IMG/VR virus record: IMGVR_UViG_3300046660_000801
Span: 1-37,361 of that record
Direction: 5' to 3' (one strand)
DNA length: 37,361 nt
Source: a virus
Made by a program: the position numbers and the translations under genes. The notes under the pieces are model-generated. The model was not told the DNA's origin. It ran no database searches and was given only the letters and a program-made list of their open reading frames with translations. Positions 30,866 through 37,361 of this stretch are shown piece by piece. The stretch's first letter is position 1, and each line of letters opens with the position of its first letter.

Positions 30866-33114
30866 AGCGCGACGATTTCACTATCCCGCTCGACTTCCCG
30901 CACGAGCTGATCATCGACAACTTCGCCGGCGGCGGCGGCACGTCGACAGGCCTGGAAGCCGCCTTCGGACGGCCCGTGGACATCGCCATCAACCACGACC
31001 CTGAAGCACTGGCAATGCACGCGATCAACCACCCGCAGACGCTTCACCTACTGGAGAGCGTGTGGGAGGTGAACCCGATCAAGGTCACGCGCAACCAGCC
31101 GGTGGGCCTGGTCTGGCTGTCGCCCGACTGCAAGCACTTTTCCAAGGCCAAGGGCGGTACGCCGGTGGCGAAGCACATCCGCGGCTTGGCGTGGGTCGGC
31201 ATGCGCTGGATCGCGTTGACGAAGCCGCGCGTGATGATGCTGGAGAACGTCGAGGAATTCACCACCTGGGGGCCGCTGCTGGTGGGCGCCGATGGCATGG
31301 CCAGGCCGGACCCGGCGCGCAAGGGCAAGACCTTCGAGAGCTTCGTGCGCCAGTTGCGCGCACATGGCTACAAGGTCGAATGGCGCGAGCTGCGAGCCTG
31401 CGACCACGGCGCGCCGACCATCCGTAAGCGCCTCTTCCTCGTCGCGCGACGCGATGGCCTGCCGATCATCTGGCCGGACGCTACGCATGGCAATCCCGTG
31501 AGCGCCGAGGTGCTCGCGGGCAAGCTGCTGCCCTGGCGCTCGGCCGCCGAATGCATCGACTTCAGCCTGCCGGCGAGGAGCATCTTCGGCCGCGATCGCG
31601 CGCTGGCCGTGAACACCTTGCGCCGCGTGGCGAAAGGACTCTGGCGGCACGTGCTTGCCAGCCCGAAGCCTTTCATCGTGGGCGTGGGCGGCCGCATGGG
31701 ACAGTCCCCGGAGCGCTCCGTCGGCATGCCACTGCAAACTATCACATCGAAGGCCGATTCGTGCGTGGCGCAGCCGGTGCTCGCGCCCTTCGTGAGCGAG
31801 CACGCCAACGCCAGCAATCAGCGCAACATGGCCGCCGACGAGCCGCTGCGCACGATCTGCGCGCAGGTCAAGGGCGGGCACTTCTCGGTGGTCGCCCCCA
31901 CTCTTGCGCCATTGCGCGGGACCGAGGAAAGCCACCTGCAGTGCGACGACATCGCCGAGCCTCTGTCGACGGTTTCAGCCGGCGGCACGCACCACGCGCT
32001 TGCTGGCGCACACCTGATCACCATCGGCTACGGCGAGCGGCCAGGCCAGCCCGCCCGCGCTCAAGACCTCACGGCGCCGCTCGGCACCATCGTTGCCGCC
32101 AACAAGCACGCCGTGGTCGAGGGCGCGTTCATCACGAAGTTCCGGGCGAACAGCGTGGGCCACGACATTCAGGAGCCACTGCACACGGTCACCGCCAACA
32201 GCTTCATCAAGCGCCCTGGGGGCAGCGTGCCGCTCGGCATCGTGGCGGCGCACCTGGTCGACGCGGGGCACGGCGAGGGCAAGGAGGGCAGCAAGCGCTT
32301 CAGCCACGGCGTACGGAGCGTCGAGCAGCCACTCAACACCGTGACGGCCAGCGGCGCCACCAGCGCAGTGGCGGCCATTCACCTCACGCACCTGACACAT
32401 CATGGCGAGCGCGCCGGCAACGATCCGGCCGAGCCGCTACGCACCATCACCGGGGCACACCGCGGCGAACAGGCAATGGTCGCCGCATGCCTGGAGCAGG
32501 CGAACGGCGGCTTCTACGAGGGCGACGGCCGCGCCGCCGACGCGCCGATGTCCACCATCACCGCCGCAGGCAGCAACCAGCGCCTGATCACCGCATATTG
32601 CGTGAAGTACTACAGCAGCGGCGGCCAATGGCAGGGCCTCGCTGAGCCCATGCACACGCTGCCGACGAAGGGCCGCATGGGTCTTGTGGAGGCGGTGCAG
32701 GTGCCCGCCGATTGCCTGGCGCCCGACCTGCGCGAACGGGCCAGGCAATGCGCCATGCTGCTGCACGAGCACCTACCAGTGCAGTTCCCCGAGGCCGCCG
32801 ACCTGGTGCTGATGCTCCACGAAGGCCAATGGTGGGTGCTGGTGGACATCACGCTGCGCATGCTCAAGGCGCCCGAGCTGTTCCTCGCTCAGAGCTTTCC
32901 GGCCGACTACATCATCCACGAGATTCCCGATCCGGCATTGCTGTTCCAAGGCGGAGTTCAGGCGGCGGATCCGCTGGCGGTGCCGCGCATCAAGCTGACC
33001 GCGACGGCTCAGGTCCGCATGTGCGGCAACAGCGTCGCGCCGGCGCAGGCCGAAGCGCTCGTGCGGGCCAACTTCGCGCACGAAGCAAGGATCTACGGGA
33101 GGGTCGCCGCATGA
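30862..33114 (+). CDS. Phage C5 cytosine DNA methyltransferase
   Basis: A 750-residue cytosine-5 methyltransferase. Motif I is NFAGGGGTSTG (residues 20-30), motif IV with the catalytic cysteine is LSPDCKHFSKAKGG (Cys90), motif VI is LENVEEF (127-133), motif VIII is TIRKRLFLVARRDG, and the C-terminal motif IX-X part ends CGNSVAPAQAEAL. Between these is a large insert of about 370 residues with nine degenerate copies of PLxT(I/V)(T/S), such as EPLRTIC, EPLSTVS, QPLNTVT and EPLRTIT. Each is spaced by roughly 30-50 residues. The enzyme would methylate phage DNA to escape host restriction. It is the longest early gene and precedes the DGR. Confidence 0.88.
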   Translation: MKRDDFTIPLDFPHELIIDNFAGGGGTSTGLEAAFGRPVDIAINHDPEALAMHAINHPQTLHLLESVWEVNPIKVTRNQPVGLVWLSPDCKHFSKAKGGTPVAKHIRGLAWVGMRWIALTKPRVMMLENVEEFTTWGPLLVGADGMARPDPARKGKTFESFVRQLRAHGYKVEWRELRACDHGAPTIRKRLFLVARRDGLPIIWPDATHGNPVSAEVLAGKLLPWRSAAECIDFSLPARSIFGRDRALAVNTLRRVAKGLWRHVLASPKPFIVGVGGRMGQSPERSVGMPLQTITSKADSCVAQPVLAPFVSEHANASNQRNMAADEPLRTICAQVKGGHFSVVAPTLAPLRGTEESHLQCDDIAEPLSTVSAGGTHHALAGAHLITIGYGERPGQPARAQDLTAPLGTIVAANKHAVVEGAFITKFRANSVGHDIQEPLHTVTANSFIKRPGGSVPLGIVAAHLVDAGHGEGKEGSKRFSHGVRSVEQPLNTVTASGATSAVAAIHLTHLTHHGERAGNDPAEPLRTITGAHRGEQAMVAACLEQANGGFYEGDGRAADAPMSTITAAGSNQRLITAYCVKYYSSGGQWQGLAEPMHTLPTKGRMGLVEAVQVPADCLAPDLRERARQCAMLLHEHLPVQFPEAADLVLMLHEGQWWVLVDITLRMLKAPELFLAQSFPADYIIHEIPDPALLFQGGVQAADPLAVPRIKLTATAQVRMCGNSVAPAQAEALVRANFAHEARIYGRVAA

Positions 33115-33620
33115 ACCGCGCCCAACGCCGCGCCACGCACCGCCGCATGTCGATGCCCGCACCGAACCCCACCACCTGGGCGGCCGTCATCGCCGCATGC
33201 CGGCCGATGGACGAATCGCTCGGCGACGACATCCTGACGAAGCTGCACAGCGCCTTCGACGATCTGCGAAAGGGCAGCACCGACGACGACTTGTTCGACC
33301 GCCTGGCGGCCGCCATCAACGTCGGCATCGTACGCGCCGAGCAGATCGACGAACTGTGCGTCGGCCCGATGCTGGCCGCACGCGACGCGCTGATCCGCTG
33401 TGACGAGATCCGCGGCAAGCACGGGCGTTACGGCTTCGACGGTCTCGGCCTGCAAGCCATGGCCGCCGGCCTCGAGGTCTACGAGGAGATGGTGCGCAAC
33501 AGCACGCCGCTGCAGATGCGCGAAGCCATGACGGCCTCCATCGCTCGTATGCACCAGCAGGAGGCTGCCGCAGGTGCGCGTCCCACCCCCTCCCTGGTCC
33601 CGCAATCCCCCAACGCCTGA
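33111..33620 (+). CDS. Hypothetical protein upstream of the DGR targets
   Basis: A 169-residue protein overlapping the methyltransferase stop (ATGA). It is helical and acidic (DDILTKLHSAFDDLRKGSTDDDLFDRLAAAINVGIVRAEQIDELCVGPMLAARDALIRCDEIRGKHGRYGF). The pattern resembles small phage proteins often placed near regulatory or replication genes, but no family was recognised. Its stop is 10 bases before the first DGR target gene, so it is part of the same transcript. Confidence 0.65.
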   Translation: MNRAQRRATHRRMSMPAPNPTTWAAVIAACRPMDESLGDDILTKLHSAFDDLRKGSTDDDLFDRLAAAINVGIVRAEQIDELCVGPMLAARDALIRCDEIRGKHGRYGFDGLGLQAMAAGLEVYEEMVRNSTPLQMREAMTASIARMHQQEAAAGARPTPSLVPQSPNA

Positions 33621-33630
33621 AAGGCACCCC

Positions 33631-34218
33631 ATGCAACTCCACATTGCGCACGCCACGATCAACCTGCACTTGCCCCTGTCGGCGACTGGCGGTATCGGAG
33701 CGTTCACCGAACTCGCAGCCGAGCCCGCCGCAGCCACCACCGGCCAGACGCCGCCGGCGCACGGCGAATACTGGGCCGGCCAGGGCGGGCGCTACATCTG
33801 CACGCATCCCGCGCTGTTGGGCTTGCCGGCGCGGCACCTGATCTTCGGCGCCGACGAGGCCGAAGACCTCGCCTTCGGCCCCTCGGTCGACGTGCCCAGC
33901 GCAAAGAGCCAGCTCGACAGCCGCGCCAACACCGCCGCCCTGCTCGCCGCAAGCCGCGATCACGCCGCCGCGAAATGGGCCAGCGAATACGAGGCCGACG
34001 GCCACAGCGACTTCCATCTGCCCAGCCGCATGGATCTGCTGATGGCCTACGTGTGCGCGCCCAAGCTCTTCAAGCCGAGCGGCTGGTACTGGAGCAGCAC
34101 GCAGACCTCGCGCAACCTCGCCTTCGTCCAGGACTTCGAGTACGGCTACAGCGGCTGGAACGGCAAGGACCTCGAGCGCAGGGTTCGTGCTTGCCGCTGG
34201 ATTCACTTGAACGCTTGA
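33631..34218 (+). CDS. DGR target protein 1, DUF1566-like, carries VR1
   Basis: A 195-residue protein starting at 33631 with AAAGG about six bases upstream; the upstream in-frame start at 33574 lies inside the previous gene. Residues about 50-195 form a DUF1566/Lcl_C-like domain of C-type-lectin or FGE type (GQGGRYICTHPALLGLPARHLIFG, DFHLPSRMDLLMAY, SGWYWSSTQTSR, RVRACRWIHL). The domain ends in the variable repeat (residues 156-189). Compared with the template-encoded residues, 159, 163, 171, 173, 175, 178, 181 and 183 are altered; these are T, L, Y, Y, G, G, L and R here. Diversified residues would form a ligand-binding surface. There is no signal peptide, so display on the virion or inside the cell are both possible. 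Confidence 0.85.
   Translation: MQLHIAHATINLHLPLSATGGIGAFTELAAEPAAATTGQTPPAHGEYWAGQGGRYICTHPALLGLPARHLIFGADEAEDLAFGPSVDVPSAKSQLDSRANTAALLAASRDHAAAKWASEYEADGHSDFHLPSRMDLLMAYVCAPKLFKPSGWYWSSTQTSRNLAFVQDFEYGYSGWNGKDLERRVRACRWIHLNA
34098..34197 (+). repeat. DGR variable repeat VR1
   Basis: Exactly 100 bases, matching the TR at 36136-36235. It differs at 11 positions, and all 11 are adenines in the TR: A to C (3), A to T (4), A to G (4). The last 17 bases before the end are identical and form the IMH-like 3' part. Confidence 0.95.
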
Positions 34219-34233
34219 CCCCTTCAGCCCTTC

Positions 34234-34267
34234 ACCGGCGCTGAGCGCCGGTTCACGAAATTTTTTT
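34234..34267 (+). terminator. Hairpin and T-run after VR1
   Basis: ACCGGCGC-TGA-GCGCCGGT (34234-34252), eight base pairs, then a run of seven T (34261-34267). The same unit recurs after VR2 and VR3. It looks like an intrinsic terminator and also like the DNA hairpin that follows variable repeats in the Bordetella phage DGR and is needed for efficient target recognition. Confidence 0.7.
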
Positions 34268-34289
34268 CGATCAACCACCGGAGCACTTC

Positions 34290-34802
34290 ATGCAAACCAA
34301 TGCCATCACCCTGCCGGCCTTCGGCGCCACCATCCCCGGCCAGGGCGGCACCTTCGCTGCAATCCTGCGCGCGCCGCGCGTCGGCGACGCCGAACAGCCG
34401 CCCTACGCGCTGATCGTGTCCGACGCGGCCGCCGGCGAGTTCCGCAGCCAGTGGGGCGAATACGGCAAGGACGTGGCCGGCGCCAAGAGCCGCAGCGACG
34501 GCCGCGGCAACACCGAAGCGATGGCCGACGCCGAGTGCCCCGCCGCGCTGCGCGTGCGCGAGCTGCGCATCGATGGGCATGCCGATTGGTTCATGCCGAG
34601 CCTCGGCGAACTCAGTTCGGCCGCCGCCAATGTGCCCGAGCTCTTCAGCACCGAGGGCTGGTATTGGACCAGCACGCAGGGCTCGCGCGGCTACGCCTTC
34701 GTCCAGGTCTTCGAGTACGGCAGCAGCTACTGGTACGGCAAGGACCGCGAGCACGGGGTTCGTGCTTGCCGCGCGATTCCACTTGCCCTCTTGACCGCTT
34801 AA
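34290..34802 (+). CDS. DGR target protein 2, DUF1566-like, carries VR2
   Basis: A 170-residue paralogue of targets 1 and 3 with a shorter N-terminus. CGGAG lies six bases before the ATG. It reads GGTFAAILRAPRVG and later VAGAKSRSDGRGNTEAM, WFMPSLGELSSAAANVPELF and TEGWYWTSTQGSRGYAF, a clear DUF1566/Lcl_C-like, lectin-type domain. VR2 covers residues about 128-161. Altered residues relative to the template are G131, G134, Y135, V140, Y143, S145, Y147, Y149, G150, R153 and G156. It ends with IPLALLTA in place of WIHL, so the post-VR tail differs from the other two. It is less similar to targets 1 and 3 than they are to each other. Confidence 0.85.
   Translation: MQTNAITLPAFGATIPGQGGTFAAILRAPRVGDAEQPPYALIVSDAAAGEFRSQWGEYGKDVAGAKSRSDGRGNTEAMADAECPAALRVRELRIDGHADWFMPSLGELSSAAANVPELFSTEGWYWTSTQGSRGYAFVQVFEYGSSYWYGKDREHGVRACRAIPLALLTA
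34673..34772 (+). repeat. DGR variable repeat VR2
   Basis: 100 bases, aligned with the TR without gaps. Fourteen differences, all at TR adenines (8 A to G, 5 A to T, 1 A to C), making VR2 the most diverged of the three. Confidence 0.95.
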
Positions 34803-34809
34803 CCCCTTC

Positions 34810-34841
34810 ACCGGCGCTCGCGCCGGTTCGCGAAATTTTTT
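34810..34841 (+). terminator. Hairpin and T-run after VR2
   Basis: ACCGGCG-CTCG-CGCCGGT (34810-34827), seven base pairs with a four-base loop, then TTTTTT (34836-34841). A slightly shorter relative of the hairpins after VR1 and VR3. Confidence 0.68.
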
Positions 34842-34854
34842 CATAGGACCTTCG

Positions 34855-35526
34855 ATGACCACTGTCACAACGCCGCCCGTCCGCCTGAACCTCGCATGCG
34901 CTGCCAGCGCCTTCGAGAATTGGGAGAACGACTTCCGCGCCAATCCCGGATCGTTCTACACCGCCGAGGAAACCGCCGCGATGGCAGTCGCGACCATCTC
35001 CGAAGCTCGCGCGATCCACTTCCTTGCTCTGCTGCGCGATCTGCCGTCCGTCGATACCCCACCGGCCGCGGGCGAGATCTGGCCCGGCCAGGGCGGCCGG
35101 TATATCTGCACCATCGCAGCTTCAGACGGCCTGCCAGAGCGCCATCTGGTCTTCGGCACGTCCGAAGCCGAAGACCTCACCTTCGGCCCATACCTCGACG
35201 TGCCCGGCGCGAAGAGCATGGTCGACGGCCGCGCCAACACCGCGGCGCTGCTGGCCAGCGGCAGCGAGCACCCCGCCGCCGCCTGGGCCACCGCCTACAC
35301 CGAAGACGGGCACACCGACTTCCACCTGCCGAGCCGCGTCGAACTGGTGCTGGCGCATGCGCACGCCAAGGAGCACTTCAGCGAGGACGGCTACTACTGG
35401 TCGAGCACGCAGACCTCGCGCGGCTACGCCTTCGTCCAGGACTTCGAGGGCGGCAGCAGCGGCTGGGACGTCAAGGACAGCGAGCGCAGGGTTCGTGCTT
35501 GCCGCTGGATTCACTTGACCGCTTGA
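34855..35526 (+). CDS. DGR target protein 3, DUF1566-like, carries VR3
   Basis: A 223-residue paralogue with the longest N-terminal part: residues about 20-65 are helical (FENWENDFRANPGSFYTAEE, then MAVATISEARAIHFLALL). AGGA is six bases before the ATG. The domain (GQGGRYICTIAASDGLPERHLVFG, DFHLPSRVELVLAH, GYYWSSTQTSR) is closest to target 1. VR3 covers residues 184-217. Altered residues are T187, G190, Y191, G199, S201, G203, D205, V206, S209 and R211. The end is WIHLTA. N-terminal differences between the three targets suggest three different attachment partners, with a shared variable ligand-binding domain. Confidence 0.85.
   Translation: MTTVTTPPVRLNLACAASAFENWENDFRANPGSFYTAEETAAMAVATISEARAIHFLALLRDLPSVDTPPAAGEIWPGQGGRYICTIAASDGLPERHLVFGTSEAEDLTFGPYLDVPGAKSMVDGRANTAALLASGSEHPAAAWATAYTEDGHTDFHLPSRVELVLAHAHAKEHFSEDGYYWSSTQTSRGYAFVQDFEGGSSGWDVKDSERRVRACRWIHLTA
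35406..35505 (+). repeat. DGR variable repeat VR3
   Basis: 100 bases, aligned with the TR without gaps. Thirteen differences, all at TR adenines (10 A to G, 2 A to T, 1 A to C). Confidence 0.95.
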
Positions 35527-35541
35527 CACCTTCAGCCCTTC

Positions 35542-35574
35542 ACCGGCGCTGAGCGCCGGTTCGCGAATTTTTTT
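35542..35574 (+). terminator. Hairpin and T-run after VR3
   Basis: ACCGGCGC-TGA-GCGCCGGT (35542-35560), then TTTTTTT (35568-35574), identical in stem to the unit after VR1. Avd starts seven bases after the T-run. Confidence 0.7.
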
Positions 35575-35580
35575 GGAACC

Positions 35581-35955
35581 ATGGCCCTCTACACCGACCT
35601 CCCGATCTACAAGCACGGCTGCGACTTGCTTTCGCTGGCGCTGGACGTGCAAACCCAGATGCCGCGCATTTTCAAGCGCAGCCTGGGCGAGAAGATCCAC
35701 GCGCTGTGCGTGGAGATGCTGGAGGCGATGGCCATGGCGAATGCCTGCCGCGGCGCGGAGCGGATGCAGCAACTCGACAACCTGCTGCGCCACCTGCGCG
35801 CCACCACGGCAATGCTGCGCGTCAGCCATGACAAGCGGCTGATTTCTTCCAAGCTCTGGGCCGCCTCCGTCGAATTGCTCGACGCTGTCGGCTCCCAGGC
35901 CGGCGGTTGGCGCAAGCAGACCCTCGGCACCCTTTCCGCAGCGCCTGCTGCATGA
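35581..35955 (+). CDS. avd: DGR accessory variability determinant, four-helix bundle
   Basis: A 124-residue helical protein: IYKHGCDLLSLALDVQTQMPRI, then RSLGEKIHALCVEMLEAMAMANAC, ERMQQLDNLLRHLRATTAMLRV and KLWAASVELLDAVGSQAGGW. This four-helix pattern and length match Avd, which forms a positively charged barrel-like pentamer that binds the reverse transcriptase and template RNA and is needed for mutagenic retrotransposition. It lies between the last target and the TR, as in the Bordetella phage DGR. Four-helix S23-like proteins are related in fold, but the context makes Avd the best call. Confidence 0.9.
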   Translation: MALYTDLPIYKHGCDLLSLALDVQTQMPRIFKRSLGEKIHALCVEMLEAMAMANACRGAERMQQLDNLLRHLRATTAMLRVSHDKRLISSKLWAASVELLDAVGSQAGGWRKQTLGTLSAAPAA

Positions 35956-36135
35956 CGGTCAAGGCCATCATGCCCGTGCGTTTTATGAATCCGGTCGGGC
36001 CGCTGGGCCACAAGCCCACCGCCATGCGCACCACGGAGACCGGCGAGCCGCAGCAGCAGCTCGCGCTCTGGTCCGGCGCAGTTTCCGAGCCGATCGGCGC
36101 AAGCCTTCGGCCCGGCGATGTAGATAGCCCGTCAT

Positions 36136-36235
36136 CACGCAGAACTCGCGCAACAACGCCTTCGTCCAGGACTTCGAGAACGGCAACAGCAACTGGAACG
36201 ACAAGGACAACGAGCACAGGGTTCGTGCTTGCCGC
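36136..36235 (+). ncRNA. DGR template repeat (TR) and surrounding template RNA region
   Basis: A 100-base template in the 320-base gap between Avd (stop 35955) and the reverse transcriptase start (36276). It aligns with VR1, VR2 and VR3 without gaps. It contains 29 adenines, of which 19 differ from the TR in at least one VR; no C, G or T position differs. AAC codons (in the frame used by the targets) dominate the variable positions, as in other DGRs. The matching part begins at CACGCAG and ends at GCCGC. A GCGGAT-TC-ATCCGC inverted repeat (36234-36247) lies directly after the TR and may help position the RNA for priming. The remaining bases upstream (35956-36135) show no other clear signal; the RNA ends are unknown. 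Confidence 0.95.
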
Positions 36236-36245
36236 GGATTCATCC

Positions 36246-36265
36246 GCCTCCCTCGAGGGGGAGGC
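36246..36265 (+). promoter_or_regulatory. Hairpin that overlaps the reverse transcriptase ribosome site
   Basis: GCCTCCC-TCGAGG-GGGAGGC has seven base pairs and a six-base loop. The ribosome site GAGGGGGAGG at 36255-36264 is in its right arm, 11 bases before the ATG at 36276. It may limit translation of the reverse transcriptase. Confidence 0.55.
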
Positions 36266-36275
36266 ACCCTTTTCC

Positions 36276-37361
36276 ATGGCCGACCTGGTGCAAGCCTGGT
36301 TGGACTGCCGGCGCCACAAGCGCCACAGCGCCAGCGCGCAGGCCTTCGAGGCCGACGCCGAGCGCAACCTCTGCGCCCTGCGCGCCGAGCTGCTGGCGGG
36401 CGCCTACCAGCCCGGCCGCAGCATCTGCTTCGTGGTCACGCGCCCGAAGCTGCGCGAGGTGTGGGCCGCGGACTTCCGCGACCGCATCGTGCACCACCTG
36501 CTCTACAACCGCATCGGCCCGCGCTTCGAGGCAAGCTTCATTCACGCGAGCTGCGCCTGCATCCGCGACCGCGGCACGCTGCAAGCCGCCCGGCTGCTCG
36601 CGCGCGACGTGCGCAGCGTCACGCAGAACTGGAGCCGGCCGGCGCACTACCTGAAGTGCGACCTGGCGAATTTCTTCGTGGCCATCGACAAGGCCACGCT
36701 GCGCGCCCAGCTCGCGCGCCGGGTGCACGAGCCGTTCTGGCTGGCGCTCACCGACACGGTGCTGTTCCACGACCCACGCACCGACCACGAGGTGCGTGGC
36801 CGCGCCGATCTGCTGGCGCGCGTGCCGGCGCACAAGAGCCTGTTCAATGCGCCCGACGACACGGGCCTGCCGATCGGCAACCTCTCGTCGCAGTTCTTCG
36901 CGAACGTGCACCTCGACGCCCTCGACCAGTACGCCAAGCACCACCTGAAGGCCACGCGCTATGTGCGCTACGTCGACGACTTCATCCTGCTGCACGAGTC
37001 GCCTCAGTGGTTGCACCAGGCGCTGCAGCGCATTGACGCCTTCCTGCCCGCGCAGTTGGGTGCGCGCCTGAATCCGCGCAAGACGATCCTGCAGCCGGTC
37101 GCCCGCGGCATCGACTTCGTGGGCCATGTGATCCGGCCCTGGAGCCACACCACGCGGCCGCGCACCGTGCGCACCGCCGTGCGGCGCATCGAGACGATGA
37201 AGAGCAGCGAGCTTTATGCCGCGGGCAACAGCTACCTCGGGCTAGTGCGCCAGGCCAGCCAGAGCCACCAGGACCAGGCCGCGATCGCGCGTGCGCTGCT
37301 CAAGCGCCGGCATGCGGTCGACGGCGGGTTGACCAAGATTTTCAGAAGGAAAGAAGCATGA
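36276..37361 (+). CDS. DGR reverse transcriptase
   Basis: A 361-residue RNA-dependent DNA polymerase of the DGR group. Motifs: an early REVWAADFRDRIVHHLLYNRI block (about 60-80), motif A KCDLANFF with Asp129, the DGR-type GLPIGNLSSQ (197-206, I-G-x3-S-Q in place of the usual QG), YVDD (232-235) and GIDFVGHVIRP (278-288). It copies the template RNA into cDNA with adenine errors. The start at 36276 has a GAGGGGGAGG site; the frame is open upstream to 35952, where an ATG overlaps the Avd stop, and then would read through the TR. The stop is the end of the window. It ends in a Lys/Arg-rich tail (IFRRKEA). Confidence 0.95.
   Translation: MADLVQAWLDCRRHKRHSASAQAFEADAERNLCALRAELLAGAYQPGRSICFVVTRPKLREVWAADFRDRIVHHLLYNRIGPRFEASFIHASCACIRDRGTLQAARLLARDVRSVTQNWSRPAHYLKCDLANFFVAIDKATLRAQLARRVHEPFWLALTDTVLFHDPRTDHEVRGRADLLARVPAHKSLFNAPDDTGLPIGNLSSQFFANVHLDALDQYAKHHLKATRYVRYVDDFILLHESPQWLHQALQRIDAFLPAQLGARLNPRKTILQPVARGIDFVGHVIRPWSHTTRPRTVRTAVRRIETMKSSELYAAGNSYLGLVRQASQSHQDQAAIARALLKRRHAVDGGLTKIFRRKEA

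Noticed and set aside
33597-36240. VR and TR repeats read as a CRISPR array or tandem transposon ends
   Set aside because: Only four copies, spacing irregular with intact genes between, no spacers, and difference pattern confined to TR adenines, which fits a DGR.
1-37361. Integrase, excisionase, attachment sites and tRNA genes
   Set aside because: Looked for along both strands; no tyrosine or serine recombinase motifs, no flanking tRNA and no direct repeat pair convincing enough to report. They may lie outside the window.

Overview
The window holds most of a temperate, lambda-like siphophage or prophage with high GC content. Gene style and codon use point to a Burkholderiales host, perhaps Comamonadaceae; this is an inference, because no host gene is visible. 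No integrase, attachment site or tRNA was seen, so phage contig and integrated prophage cannot be told apart. The window starts at the stop codon of the last lysis gene and ends at the stop codon of a reverse transcriptase.

Minus strand, read right to left from about 26.2 kb to 1: a Cro-like repressor (26185), small early genes, a CII-type regulator, a replication protein O-like initiator with iteron-like repeats inside its gene, a winged-helix protein, a minor-tail-Z-like protein, terminase small and large subunits, a Mor-like regulator, a gpW-like connector, portal, a fused prohead protease/major capsid protein, decoration protein, head-tail joining proteins, tail tube, tail assembly chaperones with a -1 frameshift signal, tape measure, a GTA-like tail tip set (DUF2460, DUF2163, NlpC/P60, large tip protein), two fibre-like proteins, and a lysis cassette (membrane/coiled-coil holin candidate, SAR endolysin, Rz, nested Rz1).

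Plus strand, read left to right from 26.26 kb: a CI-like repressor, a small gene, a lipoprotein ending at a terminator, then a consensus sigma-70 promoter overlapped by operator-like palindromes. These match the pair in the cro/cI intergenic region. This PL-like promoter drives an early operon of small genes, a MazG-like protein, an HD-domain protein, a large C5 cytosine DNA methyltransferase and, at the right end, a diversity-generating retroelement (DGR).

The DGR is the highlight. Three tandem paralogous target genes each carry a 100-bp variable repeat (VR1-3). They are followed by an Avd accessory gene, one 100-bp template repeat (TR) and a DGR-type reverse transcriptase with GLPIGNLSSQ and YVDD motifs. 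By hand alignment the VRs differ from the TR at 11, 14 and 13 positions, and all 38 differences fall on TR adenines. Each VR is followed by a near-identical short GC hairpin and a T-run. The targets end in a DUF1566/C-type-lectin-like domain. They lie in the early operon rather than beside the tail fibre genes, so where the diversified proteins act is an open question.
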